From NCBI RefSeq assembly GCF_042140245.1, contig NZ_CP159483.1, forward strand, positions 2,108,001 to 2,172,000: a stretch of 64,000 bases of DNA, given 5' to 3'. The number at the start of each line of letters is the position of its first letter. The first letter of the stretch is position 1. The notes beneath the pieces are model-generated. The model ran no database searches and was not told where the DNA came from. It saw only the letters and a program-made list of their open reading frames with translations. Positions 1 through 9,200 of this stretch are shown in pieces. The stretch comes from MH13 sp042140245 (GTDB lineage Bacteria; Pseudomonadota; Alphaproteobacteria; Rhizobiales; MH13). The position numbers were made by a program, and so were the translations under genes.

Positions 1-212
1 CCGCGACGGTCCATCTCAACGATGCGGTAGCGGCTAAACTTGGCAGACCATTTGCGCGATGTCTCGATTGTCGCGTCGCTACTACAGCTGTCTACGTGTA
101 TGACCTCAAAGTCTGTCCACGTCTGTCGGGAGAGGTCGCTGAGAAGACGCGGCAGTCTGGTCTGCTCATTGAGCGTTATGATCACAACTGAAAGTTTTGG
201 GTACTGCATCAT
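1..212 (-). CDS. Family 2 glycosyltransferase, N-terminal part (cut by window edge)
   Basis: Reading leftward from the ATG at 212, the frame stays open to the window edge for 70 codons. The first residues give a beta strand followed by TLNEQ, then a DSCSSDAT motif near residue 45. This is the GT-A nucleotide-sugar-binding start of family 2 glycosyltransferases, whose first Asp motif contacts the nucleotide. A GGAG ribosome-binding site lies about 6 bases before the tandem ATGATG, which supports the start. Such enzymes transfer a sugar from a nucleotide donor to a surface polysaccharide, lipid or protein. Donor and acceptor cannot be told from 70 residues, and the catalytic half is outside the window. 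Confidence 0.72.
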   Translation of the reverse strand, partial: MMQYPKLSVVIITLNEQTRLPRLLSDLSRQTWTDFEVIHVDSCSSDATIETSRKWSAKFSRYRIVEMDRR

Positions 213-719
213 TCAAGGCTCCTTTTATTCCAGGAGCAATGATGTAGCGCCGAGACCTCGCACCAGTTTCGCGCTGGCTATACAATTTTGTAAGTCTTGT
301 AGTCCGCATGGGGTGAGGGCCGACAACAACGCGTGGGATGCTTCGCCGTTGGAACAATGCGCGCGAGCTGTGTTTGCGACGTTGACATTCATGCGCAAGG
401 GCACCGAACGTCAGTTGCTTGTCGGTGTTGGCCCTTTGTTGCAACGCAGCTGGGAGCGGTGAAGCCCAAGGTTGTTACTGAGAAGAGCATTCGCTCGGCT
501 CTGAACCTCTCCTGTCAAATCTCGCATCCATAACCATTTTGGGGATTCCCAACCTCAATCGGCTACCTTCCCTTCGCGTCTCACGACCTGTTTTGACTTT
601 CAAATCGCGTTTTTTTTTTGCACCGATACTGGCAAAAATGCAAACTGTCTTGCAATTGTCACATAGTTCTGCAAGTATCCTTGCAGGAACGGTGACGCAA
701 ACGATTTCTGTGAGTTTTT
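213..719. other. 507-bp non-coding stretch
   Basis: No convincing gene is seen here on either strand. Short open frames exist at 40-462 (plus) and 166-444 (minus), but they have no ribosome-binding site or recognisable motif, and both overlap the glycosyltransferase start. The stretch holds the leader of the minus-strand glycosyltransferase, a run of T residues around 610-619, and the twin inverted repeats at 639-685 listed separately. Confidence 0.6.
639..685. promoter_or_regulatory. Twin inverted repeats, candidate RpiR operator
   Basis: Two copies of the same 16-bp element, TGCAA-N6-TTGCA, lie at 639-654 and 670-685. Their centres are 31 bp apart, about three helical turns, so both face the same side of the DNA. 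The second ends 34 bp before the ATG of the RpiR-type regulator gene. Regulators of this family usually bind inverted repeats near their own promoters, so autoregulation of the 720-6226 operon is likely. No binding has been shown. Confidence 0.55.
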
Positions 720-1556
720 ATGTCCGTTATTGAAACCATCACCAATAGCACCCAGAGCCTGACGCCCAACGAGAAGCGTCTGGTGAAAGCGGTGATGGAT
801 CGTCCTGCAGATGCCGCGCTGGGCACTGCAAGTGATCTTGCAAAGGCAACGGGCGTGCATGAGGCCACCGCATCTCGCCTTGCGCGGAAGCTTGGCTATG
901 CTAGCTATGCAGCCTTTCGCGATGCGCTGCGTGATGAGTTCATTGCAACGCGAGAGACGGCGACCCGCTTTGAAAAGACCATTGCTGAGACCAGCTCTGA
1001 CACGATTCTGGGCAGTTTGATCCAGGAAGAGATGCAGGCGCTTGGTCGGATGGAATCTTACCTATCGGCCGATCAAGTCAACGCTGTTGCGACACGCTTG
1101 ATGGCTGCGCGCCGTATCTTTGTTTACGGCACTGGTAATGCTGAGATCTTGGCGCTGTTGATGCTCAAACGATTTCGTCGCTTCGGCAAGGATGTTCACA
1201 AGCTTGATCCGGACTCTCGCAGCCTTGCCGAACAGGCTGTTGGAATGCGCGAAGGTGATGTCGTTCTCACGTTCGTTTTTCGCCGCGCTCCCAAAGGCTA
1301 TGTGCCACTGATTGAAACGGCGCGCGATGCCGGTGCAACCAACATTGTGATCTCTGGGATCACAGGAACCACGCTCTCCCCCCGACCTGACTTGAGCCTG
1401 GCGGCGCCACGTTCGGGTCATCCCGACGCCTTCCAAACACTCACCGTGCCGATGGCCATTTGTAATGCTGTTGTCATCGCGGCGGGTCTAACTGCGAAAG
1501 AGGAATCCCTGCAGAAACTCGAGAAGCTGGGCCAGCTGATCGAGCGGTTTGAATAA
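720..1556 (+). CDS. MurR/RpiR family transcriptional regulator
   Basis: A 278-residue protein with the two-domain RpiR layout. An N-terminal helix-turn-helix (about residues 1-77, with VHEATASRLARKLGY as recognition region) is followed by a SIS sugar-phosphate-binding domain (about 110-255, with the phosphate loop YGTGNAE near residue 138). RpiR proteins sense phosphosugars or related phosphorylated metabolites and repress or activate nearby catabolic genes. It is the first gene of a same-strand run with an ABC importer and a histidine phosphatase, 28 bp before the binding-protein gene, and is preceded by twin inverted repeats. The ligand is unknown; the SIS domain points to a phosphorylated compound. 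Confidence 0.9.
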   Translation: MSVIETITNSTQSLTPNEKRLVKAVMDRPADAALGTASDLAKATGVHEATASRLARKLGYASYAAFRDALRDEFIATRETATRFEKTIAETSSDTILGSLIQEEMQALGRMESYLSADQVNAVATRLMAARRIFVYGTGNAEILALLMLKRFRRFGKDVHKLDPDSRSLAEQAVGMREGDVVLTFVFRRAPKGYVPLIETARDAGATNIVISGITGTTLSPRPDLSLAAPRSGHPDAFQTLTVPMAICNAVVIAAGLTAKEESLQKLEKLGQLIERFE

Positions 1557-1584
1557 CCAAACAAGACACCTATCGGAGGAAAAA

Positions 1585-2706
1585 ATGCGAGTTTTTCAAG
1601 CAACGTGCTTCGGCGCGATCGCTACCCTATTGTCTTCAGCCGCGGTGGCTGATGGTCACCTCGACACTATGTCGGCAGAGGATTTGCTGCCATTGGCACA
1701 GGAGGAGGGCACGGTAACAGTCTACTCCTTCACCAGCCGTATTGGCCGGGTCGAAGCTGCCTTTGAGGAAGCCTATCCAGACATCGATCTGCAAGGCTTC
1801 GACATCTCATCAACGGAGCAGATTGCCCGCCTTCGCGCAGAAGCGCAGGCTGGTGTCACCAATGCTGACGTCATTTACATTTCTGACACACCGGTGGTTC
1901 TGACCGAGCTTTTGGAAACCGGCATCATTGGCCCTTACGTGCCGCCGCGCGTCGCTGACCGCGTGCCTGACGAGTTCCAATCGCCCTTGTTGGCGCAACG
2001 CCTTTCCACCAAGGTGCTGATGTACAATGAAGAAGCCAATCCAGACGGCGCTCCAGTTTCCAACCTCTGGGAATTGACAACGGATGAGTGGACCGGCCGC
2101 GTGGTGATGGTCGACCCACTGCAACGTGGAGACTATCTGGATCTGATGACTGAGATTGTCCTGCAATCGGATGCGATGGAATTGACCTATGAGGAGCTGT
2201 TTGGCGAGGCCATCGACTTGGATGGGATGGCCAATGCCGGTGAGAAGTTCATCGCTGACCTCTTTGCCAACGATTTGATCTTGGTCTCGTCAACCGACGA
2301 TGTGAACGCTGCTGTCGGTCGCCTCGGCCAAGACAATCCACCGGTTGGGTTCACCAGCTATTCTGACCGCCGTGACAATGAAGAAGAAGGCTGGGCCCTT
2401 CAGGTGGCCAACGATGTCGCACCGTCTCCAGGCATCATCTTTCCGGCCATCGTTGCGCTTGCTGCCGAGCCCAACAATCCGGCGGCTGCGCGTCTCGTCA
2501 TCGATTTTCTAATGGGCGATGAGAGCGAAACGGGTGGCCCGGGCCTCGCACCGTTCTATGTGGCGGGCGACTATGTGACCCGTACCGATATCCCTCCGCA
2601 TCCTGACGCGGTGCCGCTGGAAGACTTCAACGCATGGCGCATCCAGCCTGCCGAAACGGCCACCATCCGGGCTGATGTCGGTGATTTGGTGCTGACCCTG
2701 CAATAG
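1585..2706 (+). CDS. ABC transporter periplasmic binding protein, Fbp/Afu type
   Basis: A 373-residue secreted binding protein. The start at 1585 is chosen because GGAGGA sits 5 bases upstream and the following residues form a signal peptide ending around AVADG; an in-frame ATG 36 bases earlier would spoil it. The mature part looks like the iron(III)/AfuA branch of family 1 binding proteins (residues reading EEGTVTVYSFTSR, then ADVIYISDTPVV). I do not see the tandem tyrosines that bind iron in FbpA. With the RpiR regulator and a phosphatase alongside, an organophosphate or sugar-phosphate ligand, as for AfuA, is a better guess than iron. It is followed by a hairpin at 2723-2755 and then by its permease. 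Confidence 0.82.
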   Translation: MRVFQATCFGAIATLLSSAAVADGHLDTMSAEDLLPLAQEEGTVTVYSFTSRIGRVEAAFEEAYPDIDLQGFDISSTEQIARLRAEAQAGVTNADVIYISDTPVVLTELLETGIIGPYVPPRVADRVPDEFQSPLLAQRLSTKVLMYNEEANPDGAPVSNLWELTTDEWTGRVVMVDPLQRGDYLDLMTEIVLQSDAMELTYEELFGEAIDLDGMANAGEKFIADLFANDLILVSSTDDVNAAVGRLGQDNPPVGFTSYSDRRDNEEEGWALQVANDVAPSPGIIFPAIVALAAEPNNPAAARLVIDFLMGDESETGGPGLAPFYVAGDYVTRTDIPPHPDAVPLEDFNAWRIQPAETATIRADVGDLVLTLQ

Positions 2707-2722
2707 GTTTCACCGCAAAGAC

Positions 2723-2755
2723 CGCCGGTCGGCGCAGATGATGCTCCGACCGGCG
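2723..2755 (+). terminator. GC-rich hairpin between binding-protein and permease genes
   Basis: CGCCGGTCGG at 2723-2732 pairs perfectly with CCGACCGGCG at 2746-2755 around a 13-base loop. No T-tract follows, so it is probably not a full terminator. It is more likely a partial terminator or a block to 3' exonuclease that keeps binding-protein mRNA in excess over permease mRNA. Confidence 0.55.
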
Positions 2756-2800
2756 CTGTGATACCCTTTCCTAGAACGCCAAAGAAAAAAGAGACCTGCC

Positions 2801-4546
2801 ATGGCCACCGCTGCCATGAGCGGACCGGGACGACGCGTCTATTTTCGGCAAGGCACGGTGCTCAAAGTTGCTGTGCTCGCCATCCTGATTGCGCTGATTG
2901 TGCTGCCCTTGTTGCGCACGGTCCTGTTCACGCTCCAGCCTGAAACAATCACCGCGTGGTCGGATGTTCTGACCGGACGTTTGTCGGAGAACCTGTTCTA
3001 CAAGCCGCTCACCAACACGCTGATCATCGGTGTTGTTGTTTCCAGTGCCTGCGTCCTGATTGGTGGATTCTTGGCGTGGCTGGTCGTGATGACCAATGTG
3101 CCGTTCCGCAAGACGATTGGCGTGATGGCAACGCTGCCTTTTATGATCCCCTCTTTTGCAGCAGCTCTGGCTTGGGGTTCTCTCTTCCGCAATGACCGTG
3201 TTGGCGGGCAGGTTGGCTGGTTGCAAGGCATGGGCTTGGATATCCCTGATTGGCTTGCCTGGGGCATGGGTCCCACGCTGATCGTGCTGACGCTGCACTA
3301 TTTCTCACTTGCCTTCACCATCATTGCGGCCTCGCTCGCGACCGTGAACTCCGACCTTGTGGAGGCCGCGCAGATCGCAGGTGCCAAAGGCGGTAAGATC
3401 CTGATGGGCATCATTCTGCCCGTGACCACACCAGCTTTGGTTGCGGCTGGCTCGCTCTGCTTCGCTGGGGCCGTGTCGAACTTTGCAACGCCCGCGCTGC
3501 TTGGCTTGCCGGTGCGTATGCAAACGCTTTCCACCCGTCTGTTCGGCATGATCGAGGTGGGGCAGGTGAGCCGTGGCTACGTGATCGGCATCTTGCTTGT
3601 GCTGATCTCCGGAGCGTTTTTATGGGCTGGCAACCGTATCGTTTCCGGCCGTCGTTCCTATGCGACGATCACCGGTAAGGGTGGGCGCGCGAAGCGATTT
3701 GATCTGCGCACCAGTCGTTGGCCGCTTTTCATCGTCGCCTTCATCATTCTGATGGCGGCTACCGTGGTACCGGTGATTGTTCTGATCGCCTCCAGCTTTG
3801 CGCCGTCATCTGCCGACCTATTTGCCAACTGGACGCTGCACTACTGGATCGGCGAGTTTAGTCCGGACTTCGCGCAGGGTATTCCTGGCATCATCCACAA
3901 CAACGATATTGTTCGTGCTCTGCTTGTTACGTTGGCACTGGGCTGCGCGGTTGCTGTGACCGGCATGTGTGTGGGGCTTCTCACGTCTTACACGGTGGCG
4001 CGCTATCGCGAGGGCCTGATGTCGGCAGCGATCACGCAGATCAGCTTCCTGCCATTGCTGGTGCCCGGTATCGCCTTTGGCGCCGCCTACATTGCCTATT
4101 TGGGTGCGCCCATCGGCCCATTCCCGGCGCTCTACGGCACTTTCGCGCTGCTGGTGATCGCCGGTACGGCCTATCTGCTGCCTTTCTCGGTTCAAACGGG
4201 CCGCGCTGTTATTCAGCAGGTTGGCGGTGAGTTGGAAGAAAGCGCGCGCATCACGGGTGCGAGCTTCTTCCGGCGGCTTGCCTCGATCACTGTTCCGTTG
4301 GCCGTGCGCGGCTTGGCAGCGGGCGGCATTCTGGTGTTCGTGAAGATCATCCGCGATCTCTCGCTGGTGGTGCTTCTCTTCACCCCGACAATGCCAGTGC
4401 TTTCGGTTGTCGCTTATCGCTATGCCTCAGAAGGCTTTGCGCAGTTCGCCAACGCCATCACGGTCATCATTTTGATGATCTCGATTGCGGCGACGCTGAT
4501 CGCCAACGCCTTGCAAACCAAATCCCAGCCCTGGCTGAAGAATTAG
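2801..4546 (+). CDS. ABC transporter permease, fused double-domain FbpB/AfuB type
   Basis: A 581-residue inner-membrane protein with two copies of the binding-protein-dependent permease domain, each of about six membrane segments. The first copy has its EAA loop around VEAAQIAGAKGGKIL (about residue 190). The second has LEESARITGASFFRRL (about residue 480). Double-domain permeases of this length are typical of iron(III), putrescine-like and sugar-phosphate (AfuB) importers, in which one chain replaces two permeases. Start ATG at 2801; an alternative ATG lies 15 bases downstream. The ATPase gene follows after 10 bp, so the two are co-transcribed and probably translationally coupled. Confidence 0.9.
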   Translation: MATAAMSGPGRRVYFRQGTVLKVAVLAILIALIVLPLLRTVLFTLQPETITAWSDVLTGRLSENLFYKPLTNTLIIGVVVSSACVLIGGFLAWLVVMTNVPFRKTIGVMATLPFMIPSFAAALAWGSLFRNDRVGGQVGWLQGMGLDIPDWLAWGMGPTLIVLTLHYFSLAFTIIAASLATVNSDLVEAAQIAGAKGGKILMGIILPVTTPALVAAGSLCFAGAVSNFATPALLGLPVRMQTLSTRLFGMIEVGQVSRGYVIGILLVLISGAFLWAGNRIVSGRRSYATITGKGGRAKRFDLRTSRWPLFIVAFIILMAATVVPVIVLIASSFAPSSADLFANWTLHYWIGEFSPDFAQGIPGIIHNNDIVRALLVTLALGCAVAVTGMCVGLLTSYTVARYREGLMSAAITQISFLPLLVPGIAFGAAYIAYLGAPIGPFPALYGTFALLVIAGTAYLLPFSVQTGRAVIQQVGGELEESARITGASFFRRLASITVPLAVRGLAAGGILVFVKIIRDLSLVVLLFTPTMPVLSVVAYRYASEGFAQFANAITVIILMISIAATLIANALQTKSQPWLKN

Positions 4547-4556
4547 AGGGCCGCTC

Positions 4557-5621
4557 ATGCTTGAGATCAAAAACATCACGAAACGCTTTGGTGACGTTGA
4601 AGCCGTCAAAAATGTTTCAATCACCGTGCCGGATGGTTCTTTTCTGGTTCTGCTTGGCCCATCCGGTTGTGGGAAGACGACACTTTTGCGCATGCTGGCG
4701 GGGCTGGAACATCCAAGCGAAGGTCAGTTGATATTTGCCGGTCAGACGGTGTCGGACGGCGACAAGAACTGGACGGTGGACCCTGCCAAGCGCAACTCCG
4801 GCCTGGTGTTTCAGTCTTATGCGCTGTGGCCGCATATGTCGGTGCGTGGCAATGTGGAATGGCCGCTCAAGGTCGGTCAGATGAGCAAGGCTGAACGTAT
4901 CGCTCGCGTTGATGAGGTGCTGGAGCTGCTCGACATCCACCAACTTGCTGAGCGCTACCCCAATGAGATTTCGGGCGGTCAGCAACAGCGCGTTGCAATT
5001 GCCCGCACGATTGCTCCTAAGCCCGGCGTGCTGCTTTTTGATGAACCATTGTCGAACCTGGATGCCAAATTGCGTGTCGAAATGCGCACCGAGCTGATGC
5101 GTCTGCACCGGGCGACCGGGGCGACCACGGTTTACGTGACGCATGACCAGATCGAAGCGATGACCATGGCGACCCATGTTGCGGTGATGAACCATGGCCG
5201 GTTGCAACAGTTCGGCACGCCGAATGAGCTTCTGGAGAGCCCAGCAACATCGTTTGTGGCAACCTTTGTCGGTACGCCACCCAACAACATGATCCCGGTC
5301 GTGAAAAACGGGTCTGGTTACAAGGTTGGTCCCAAGCACATGCCGTTTGAACCACCGAAGCAGACACCAGAGTCGCTCGCCATGTTCCGGGCTGAGGCTT
5401 TGCACGTGCGCTGCGAGGAAAGCTCCACAAGCCTGCCGATGGAGTTGGTGGAAATGAGCGCCATTGCTGGGCGCACCATGGTGACGGCTTTGCGTGATGG
5501 GCTGCGGCTGACCGCTATCGTCGACGATGCGCCCAAAGTGCGGATCGGAGAGACGGTGCATATGGAGCTTCCCTCCCAGCCTGCCTGCTGGTTTGGCCAA
5601 GATGGCGAGAGGCTCATCTGA
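4557..5621 (+). CDS. ABC transporter ATP-binding protein, FbpC/PotA type
   Basis: A 354-residue ATPase with all catalytic motifs: Walker A GPSGCGKT (about residue 33), signature SGGQQQR (about 139), Walker B LLFDEPLSNLD and the switch histidine in VTHDQ. A C-terminal TOBE-like domain of about 110 residues follows. It powers the double-domain permease encoded immediately upstream. Its stop TGA overlaps the ATG of the phosphatase gene by one base, so this enzyme and the phosphatase are made from one message. The set regulator, binding protein, fused permease, ATPase and phosphatase is a compact operon of 720-6226. Confidence 0.92.
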   Translation: MLEIKNITKRFGDVEAVKNVSITVPDGSFLVLLGPSGCGKTTLLRMLAGLEHPSEGQLIFAGQTVSDGDKNWTVDPAKRNSGLVFQSYALWPHMSVRGNVEWPLKVGQMSKAERIARVDEVLELLDIHQLAERYPNEISGGQQQRVAIARTIAPKPGVLLFDEPLSNLDAKLRVEMRTELMRLHRATGATTVYVTHDQIEAMTMATHVAVMNHGRLQQFGTPNELLESPATSFVATFVGTPPNNMIPVVKNGSGYKVGPKHMPFEPPKQTPESLAMFRAEALHVRCEESSTSLPMELVEMSAIAGRTMVTALRDGLRLTAIVDDAPKVRIGETVHMELPSQPACWFGQDGERLI

Positions 5622-6226
5622 TGCGGTTGCTTCTGGTCCGCCACGGACAGTCAGAGTGGAACGCATCGCACCGTCTTCAAGGTCAGGCTGATATCAGCCT
5701 TTCCGATCATGGACGTCATCAGGCTGATACTTTGCGCCCGGTTATTGAGGGAGCCAAACCCTGTCGGGCGATCTCTTCCGACCTTGCGCGTGTCCGCGAG
5801 ACGGCCGAGCGTATCGGCGCGGAAAACCCGCGCTTCTCCGCCCGCCTGCGTGAAATCGATGTGGGTGATTGGACGGGTCGTTCCATCGAAGATATCCAGG
5901 CGAGCGATCCGCAAGGGTATCTGGGCTGGCGCGCTGGCACCCAAACTCCACCTGGTGGCGAAACCTGGGACACCTTTGCTGACCGCGTTTGCACCGTGAT
6001 TGTGGACGAACAGCAAGACCCTTGCGAGAACCTTCTCGTGGTCTGCCATGGAGGGGTGATCCGGGCCATCTTGCAGCGTTTCTTGAACCTGCAACCGGCC
6101 AATATCATTCCTGTTGGACCGGCCAGCCTGACCGCTATGCGTCTTGCCAATGGATCGGGCAAACCAGCGCGGCTGGAGCTTTTCAACTATCGACCGGACA
6201 CGTTGGAGTTTGAAGCGCCAGATTAA
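5621..6226 (+). CDS. Histidine phosphatase family protein
   Basis: A 201-residue protein of the phosphoglycerate-mutase-like histidine phosphatase family. The RHG catalytic motif is in LLVRHGQSEWN, where the His near residue 9 takes the phosphate. The acid residue is in LREIDVGDWTG and the second catalytic histidine in VVCHGGVIRAI. The family removes phosphate from sugar phosphates, phospho-cofactors or phospho-amino acids. The ATGA overlap with the importer ATPase suggests it dephosphorylates the imported substrate or a product of it. No secretion signal is visible, so it acts in the cytoplasm. The exact substrate is unknown. Confidence 0.87.
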   Translation: MRLLLVRHGQSEWNASHRLQGQADISLSDHGRHQADTLRPVIEGAKPCRAISSDLARVRETAERIGAENPRFSARLREIDVGDWTGRSIEDIQASDPQGYLGWRAGTQTPPGGETWDTFADRVCTVIVDEQQDPCENLLVVCHGGVIRAILQRFLNLQPANIIPVGPASLTAMRLANGSGKPARLELFNYRPDTLEFEAPD

Positions 6227-6253
6227 GCTGGCGTGTCGGCTCGCTTATCAGCG

Positions 6254-9200
6254 CTAGCTTGCTTCAGCGAGTAGGCTGGCATTGCCGCCAGCTGCCGTTG
6301 TGTCGATACAGACATGGCGTTCCAATCGGCACCATCGCGCGAAGTCCTGCTCCGCAAGCAGCGGTATGATGGGGCCATCGCGCGATGCCAGCACTTTTCG
6401 AAGCTGCCTGAGATGCGTGTCTTCGGCAAAGCACACAACGGCCTCAAATCCGCCGAGCTCAGCAAGGGCGGCCGGTGGAAGGCCACCGTGCGCCCCGTCT
6501 TTGCTGGCGAGCCCATCGGCGACGCAGACGGCTGCGCAACCATTTTCACGGACCAATTTGGCCTGCAATGCAGCATCCTCAGGCGTTGGGCCAAGGCAAA
6601 GCACCGTACCGCGACCATGTTCGGAGAGCCGATTGGACTCGCCCGTTGGCCCTGGCAATGACGTGGTGGATAGCGACTGCGGATCGGTTTTGGCGTCATC
6701 AAGCAGGCATTGGACGGTGTTTGTGTCGGCGGTTCTTGGTGCGCCAAGCTGGCTTATGGTTCGTTCGGGCCTTGTAAAGCGCGCGACATAGTTTGGTCCG
6801 CCTGCCTTTGGCCCGGTGCCCGACAGGCCCTCGCCACCAAAAGGCTGCGAGCCAACAATGGCGCCGATCTGATTGCGATTTACATAAATGTTGCCTGCTT
6901 CAATTTCGCTGGAAAGAAGCTGCACACGATCATCAATGCGTGAATGGATGCCGAACGTCAGGCCGTAGCCGCTGGCGTTGATGTCTTTGATCACGTCTTG
7001 AAGATCAGCCGCTTTGAACGTTGCCACGTGAAGGACGGGACCGAAGATTTCCTCCTCAAGGTCGGCGATGCCTCCAACCTTGATCACTGTTGGTGCGACG
7101 AAGATCCCGGTTGAGGGGGCATTGTTTCTTTTCAGAACTGCGCCTGATGCTTCGGCCTTTTCGATATGGTTCAGGATGCCTGCGCGCGCTGCCTGGTTGA
7201 TGATGGGACCCACGTCGGTTGAGAGGTGCCAAGGGTTGCCAATGACGAGTTCATCCATGGCACCGAACAGCATGTCCAAAAACGTGTCGGCAACATCGTC
7301 CTGAAGATAGAGAATACGGAGCGCTGAGCAGCGCTGACCGGCCGATTGGAAGGCGGAAGCGACAATGTCTTTGATCGCTTGTTCTGGCAGCGCTGTGCTG
7401 TCAACGATCATGGCATTGAGGCCGCCGGTTTCTGCGATCAATGGCGCGGTTGGCTCACAATGATCGATCATTGTGCGGTGAATAGACTTTGCTGTGGCCG
7501 TGGAGCCGGTGAAGCAAATGCCGTGTACATCGGGCGAAGCGGTAATACGTGCACCGACAACCGATCCCGCGCCCGGTACCAATTGTAGCGCGGTTTTGGG
7601 AACACCCGCTCGGTGAAGAAGCTGCACGGCAAGACCTGCTATGAGGCCGGTGGGCTCGGCGGGCTTGGCGAGCACACCGTTGCCCGCCGCCAGTGCCGCT
7701 GCGATCTGTCCAGTGAAGATCGCTAACGGGAAGTTCCAGGGAGAGATGCAAGAAAAGACACCGCGCGCCGGCGCGTCCAACTCAGAGGTGCCTGCCGCGT
7801 AGTAGCGCAAAAAATCAACAGCTTCACGCAACTCGGCGATGGCATCTGTTGGTGTTTTGCCAGCTTCTCGGGCAAGAACGGCAAAAATCTCTCCAGCGCA
7901 TGTCTCGTAGAGATCGGCCGCTTGTTTGAGAGTTTCGGCGCGCTGGTTGGGTGATGCTGCCCAGGGCTTCGCCAAGCGCAAGGCCGTTTCGACATCGGCC
8001 TTCGAGCAGCTTCTCAAGGTTCCAACCACATCACTTGGATCGGCGGGATTGTGAACGGGTTCGGCTGCCTCGCCACCGGCAGCTTCGGCGAGGATTGGGC
8101 CTGTCTCCCACTGTGTTGCTTGAAAAGGCGCGCGCAGCTGTTCGTAGGTTGCAACATCCACCGGGTCTTTGAGATCAAAGCCATGAGAGTTTGTGCGCTC
8201 GGGCGCGTAAAGGTCTTTTGGCAGAAGGACAGGCGGTTGCGCGGTTTTTACCGCTTCGAATGGATCTTTGGCAATCAGATCGGCGGGCACGTCGACATCC
8301 ACGATTTGATTGACGAAAGAACTGTTGGCTCCGTTCTCCAACAATCGCCGCACCAGATAGGCCAGAAGATCACGATGTGGACCAACGGGCGCATAGATCC
8401 GACAACGGGCATCTCCCGTTTCCCTGACCACATCGTAAAGGGCTTCGCCCATGCCGTGGAGCCGCTGAAACTCAAAGGCGTCTTGGTTCTCTGCCATTTC
8501 CAGGATGGCGGCCACCGAATGGGCGTTATGTGTGGCGAATTGGGGGTAGAGCCTGTCCGTGAGCCGCAGCAGACGGTGGGCGCAGCAAATGTAGGAAACA
8601 TCGGTGGCTGGCTTGCGGGTAAAGACCGGGTAGCCTGATAAGCCTTCAACCTGCGCGCGCTTGATCTCGGTGTCCCAGTAAGCGCCCTTCACCAACCGCA
8701 CCATGATCTTTCGATCATGCTTCTCAGCCAGCGTATAAAGCCAGTCGATCACCGGCAGAGCCCGCTTGCCATAGGCTTGGACGACAACGCCGAAGCCATC
8801 CCAGCCCGCCAGTTCTGGATCGCTAAGAACAGCCTCGATGACGTCCAGACTGAGGTCCAAGCGGTCAGCCTCCTCAGCATCCACGTTCAGGCCCATTCCG
8901 GCTTCACGGGCCATTCGCGCAAGCTGGCTTGCCTGTTTCACCAACTCGTCCATGACGCGGTCACGCTGGCCGAGTTCATAGCGTGGATGCAGGGCTGACA
9001 GTTTGATCGAGATGCCTGGGTTTTGTCGGATGTCTTTGGATCGACACTCGCCCGATAAGCGCTGGATGGCGTCAGCATAAGCATCGAAAAACGCCTGTGC
9101 GTCGCGTTCTGTGAGCGCTGCTTCGCCAAGCATATCGTAGGAAAATGTGTAGCCAGCCTTCTCTGCGCTCCGCCCACGTTCGAGCGCCTCATCAATCGTC

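Noticed and set aside
40..462. Open frame of about 140 codons on the plus strand
   Set aside because: It overlaps the well-supported start of the minus-strand glycosyltransferase, and has no ribosome-binding site and no recognisable motif.
1585..5621. Iron(III) uptake system FbpABC
   Set aside because: The tandem tyrosine iron ligands are not visible, and the SIS-domain regulator and phosphatase point to a phosphorylated substrate. Iron remains possible but less likely.
4617..5666. Open frame of about 349 codons on the minus strand
   Set aside because: It is the antisense of the ABC ATPase gene, which has every catalytic motif; the antisense protein is His/Arg-rich and has no family features.
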